DNA from: an uncultured Gemmatimonadota bacterium
GTDB lineage: Bacteria; Gemmatimonadota; Gemmatimonadetes; Gemmatimonadales; Gemmatimonadaceae
Reading direction: 5' to 3'
DNA length: 15,898 nucleotides
Assembly (NCBI GenBank): GCA_946480295.1
Contig: CAMLIT010000102.1
Location: 1-15,898, forward strand
The notes beneath the pieces were generated by a model. It worked only from the letters and a program-made list of their open reading frames with translations, was not told the origin of the DNA and searched no databases. Made by a program: the position numbers and the translations under genes. Below, one piece after another: positions 14,490 to 15,898 of this stretch; position 1 is the first letter of the stretch; each line of letters begins with the position of its first letter.

Positions 14490-14666
14490 CGCCCCGGGTG
14501 GCGGCACAGCCCTACGCTCCGGACTCTGATGGCGGTCGGCTGCGCCATTCGCGCACCCCGGAGCCCATCCGCGCCGATTCGCACGATCTCCGCTGGATTC
14601 GCGTTCTCGAGGCCTTGATGCCAGCCGAGCCCATGCCCCGCGCACGGCGCGAGGAGCCAGCCCGGA

Positions 14667-14733
14667 CTCGTCCCTCGTCCCTCGTCCCTCGTCCCTCGTC
14701 CCTCGTCCCTACGCCTCCCGCCTCCCGCCTCCC
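14667..14733. repeat. Compound heptamer repeat (6x CTCGTCC, then 3x GCCTCCC) before the peptidase gene
   Basis: CTCGTCC at 14667, 14674, 14681, 14688, 14695 and 14702, a short joint, then GCCTCCC at 14713, 14720 and 14727, and 4 nt to the ATG at 14738. It has the same order and orientation as at 14037-14096. The minus strand carries six evenly spaced GGG runs followed by three more. Confidence 0.94.
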
Positions 14734-14737
14734 GCAA

Positions 14738-15898
14738 ATGCGTCCCCTCCTCCTCGCCCTCCTCCTCATCGCCGCGCCCGCGCTCGCCCAGCAGCCGCAG
14801 GACGCCGACTACACGGCGAAGATCCGCGAGCTCACGCCGACCGACCCGAAGTGGAAGTTCACCACCGAGCTCGTCGACCACCTGCCCGCGTCGCGCACGG
14901 TGCCCACGCCGCTGAAGTTCCTCGGCTACGTCCCCGGCACCGTCGGCCGCCTCTCGAAGGTCGAGGACATCAACCGCTACTTCCGCGCGGTGGCCGCCGC
15001 CTCGCCGCGCGTCCGCGTCTTCTCCCTCGGCCGCAGCGAGGAGGGGCGCGAGATGCTCGTCGCCGCCGTCGCCGACGAGCACACCATCCAGCACCTCGAC
15101 GACTATCGCGCGATGACCGCGAAGCTCGCCGACCCGCGCGGCGTCTCCCCCGACGAGCGCGCGCGCCTCGTCCGCGAGGCGCATCCCATCTACTGGGTCG
15201 ACGGGAGCATCCACGCGCCGGAGACGGGGAGCCCCGAGATGCTCATGGAGCTCCTCTACCGGCTCGCCGTCGAGGAGACGCCCTTCGTCCGCGACATCCG
15301 CCAGCACGTGATCACGCTCATCACGCCCGTGGTCGAGGTGGATGGGCGCGACCGCATCGTCGACATCATCGCCGAGGAGAAGCAGCTGAAGCTCGGCAAC
15401 GGCGGCATCCCGACCGTGTACTGGGGCCACTACATCGCGCACGACAACAACCGCGACGGGCTGATGATGAGCCTCAAGCTCACCCAGCACATGAACGAGG
15501 GGTTCCTCCACTGGCACCCGACCGTGCTGCACGACCTGCACGAGTCGGTGCCCTTCCTCTACACGAGCACCGGCACGGGCCCGTACAACGACGAGTTCGA
15601 CCCGATCGTCGTCGACGAGTGGCACACGCTGGCGTACCAGGAGATCACCGAGCTGACGAAGCGCGGCCTGCCCGGGGTGTGGACGCACGGCTTCTACGAC
15701 GGCTGGGCGCCTAACTACATGCTCGGCATCGCGCAGTTCCGGAACTCGATCGGCAAGTTCTACGAGACGTACACCTCGGGGGGCGCGGACTGCCAGATCG
15801 TGCACCTTCCACCGTCGGCCACGTCGCGCGAATGGGACCGCCCGAACCCGCCGGTGAACGGCGTGAAGTGGTGCATCCGGAGCAACATCAACTACCAG
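14738..15898 (+). CDS. M14-like zinc carboxypeptidase, secreted (3' end outside window)
   Basis: The frame is open for 387 codons to the window edge. The signal peptide MRPLLLALLLIAAPALA|QQ (about 1-17) targets the periplasm or exterior. The peptidase domain begins near 75. The zinc-binding HxxE is H159-A-P-E162 in DGSIHAPETGSPE, an NNRD motif (237-240) supplies the substrate-binding Asn/Arg region, and HDLHES (265-270) offers the third zinc ligand His. M14 enzymes remove C-terminal residues from peptides; a substrate cannot be named. Family members like this in environmental bacteria are often ~800-900 residues, so much of the C-terminal half is missing here. The start is set by the signal peptide; no Shine-Dalgarno is present because C-rich heptamers occupy its place. 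Residues 375-384 include Cys379, which may pair with Cys352. Confidence 0.88.
   Translation, partial: MRPLLLALLLIAAPALAQQPQDADYTAKIRELTPTDPKWKFTTELVDHLPASRTVPTPLKFLGYVPGTVGRLSKVEDINRYFRAVAAASPRVRVFSLGRSEEGREMLVAAVADEHTIQHLDDYRAMTAKLADPRGVSPDERARLVREAHPIYWVDGSIHAPETGSPEMLMELLYRLAVEETPFVRDIRQHVITLITPVVEVDGRDRIVDIIAEEKQLKLGNGGIPTVYWGHYIAHDNNRDGLMMSLKLTQHMNEGFLHWHPTVLHDLHESVPFLYTSTGTGPYNDEFDPIVVDEWHTLAYQEITELTKRGLPGVWTHGFYDGWAPNYMLGIAQFRNSIGKFYETYTSGGADCQIVHLPPSATSREWDRPNPPVNGVKWCIRSNINYQ

Larger units (their letters stand above)
14331..14737. other. 407-bp non-coding stretch made largely of short repeats
   Basis: No convincing gene. It holds a 9-mer array (14445-14489), three reverse-oriented ATTCGC words (14547, 14577 and 14597) and the compound heptamer block before the peptidase gene. 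Open frames here are short, overlap the repeats and have no ribosome site or recognisable protein. Confidence 0.7.

Noticed and set aside
14347..14529. A 60-codon plus-strand frame rich in TRMTRMTRM
   Set aside because: It is simply the translation of the 9-bp repeat array.
14037..14733. CRISPR array
   Set aside because: The units are 7-9 bp, contiguous and lack unique spacers.
14432..15805. A 457-codon minus-strand frame opposite the carboxypeptidase
   Set aside because: The sense strand has a signal peptide and complete zinc motifs; the antisense translation is Val/Glu/Arg/His repeats.

Overview
The window is about 70% G+C or higher, densely coded on both strands, and has no RNA gene, insertion sequence, integrase or CRISPR array that I can see. 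The gene set points to a Gemmatimonadota-like bacterium: Hanks-type kinases with long C-terminal extensions, an M14-type secreted carboxypeptidase, an ECF sigma factor followed by an envelope protein with a glycogen-binding-like fold, and lipoproteins. This placement is inference from gene style. No marker gene is present to prove it.

Layout. (1) 1-2538, plus strand: the tail of one Ser/Thr kinase, cut by the window edge, and a complete paralogous kinase whose start codon overlaps the first gene's stop. (2) 2539-2691: a heptamer-repeat and hairpin region between convergent genes. (3) 2692-4338, minus strand: an Asp-nucleophile alpha/beta hydrolase, a TPR protein with an ATGA overlap, and a small lipoprotein. 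(4) 4400-4441: a perfect 42-bp palindrome, then a minus-strand Spy/CpxP-like periplasmic protein. (5) 4949-7115, plus strand: an alpha/alpha-toroid-like protein and a Ser-nucleophile alpha/beta hydrolase. (6) 7210-10152, plus strand: a DEAD-box RNA helicase and a GT-C-type membrane glycosyltransferase, followed by a bidirectional hairpin. (7) 10269-13317, minus strand: a tight four-gene operon (ECF sigma factor, membrane protein with an E-set domain, secreted helical protein, secreted beta-rich protein with a second E-set domain). (8) 13458-13883, minus strand: a GspH/FimT-type pseudopilin. (9) 14100-15898, plus strand: a tiny coiled-coil lipoprotein and an M14-like carboxypeptidase cut by the right edge. 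Near-identical compound heptamer repeats precede both of these genes.

Two signals stand out. First, the sigma operon looks like a trans-envelope system in which the sigma-linked membrane protein and the last secreted protein both carry a C-terminal AMPK-beta/CBM48-like domain with a shared GDF-[NS]-x-W motif. Second, nearly all the short tandem repeats in the window are heptamers of the form GGG-N4 (G on one strand). They therefore satisfy the canonical G-quadruplex pattern, and they sit at gene boundaries: just after two convergent stop codons, just before two start codons, and once inside the kinase linker.
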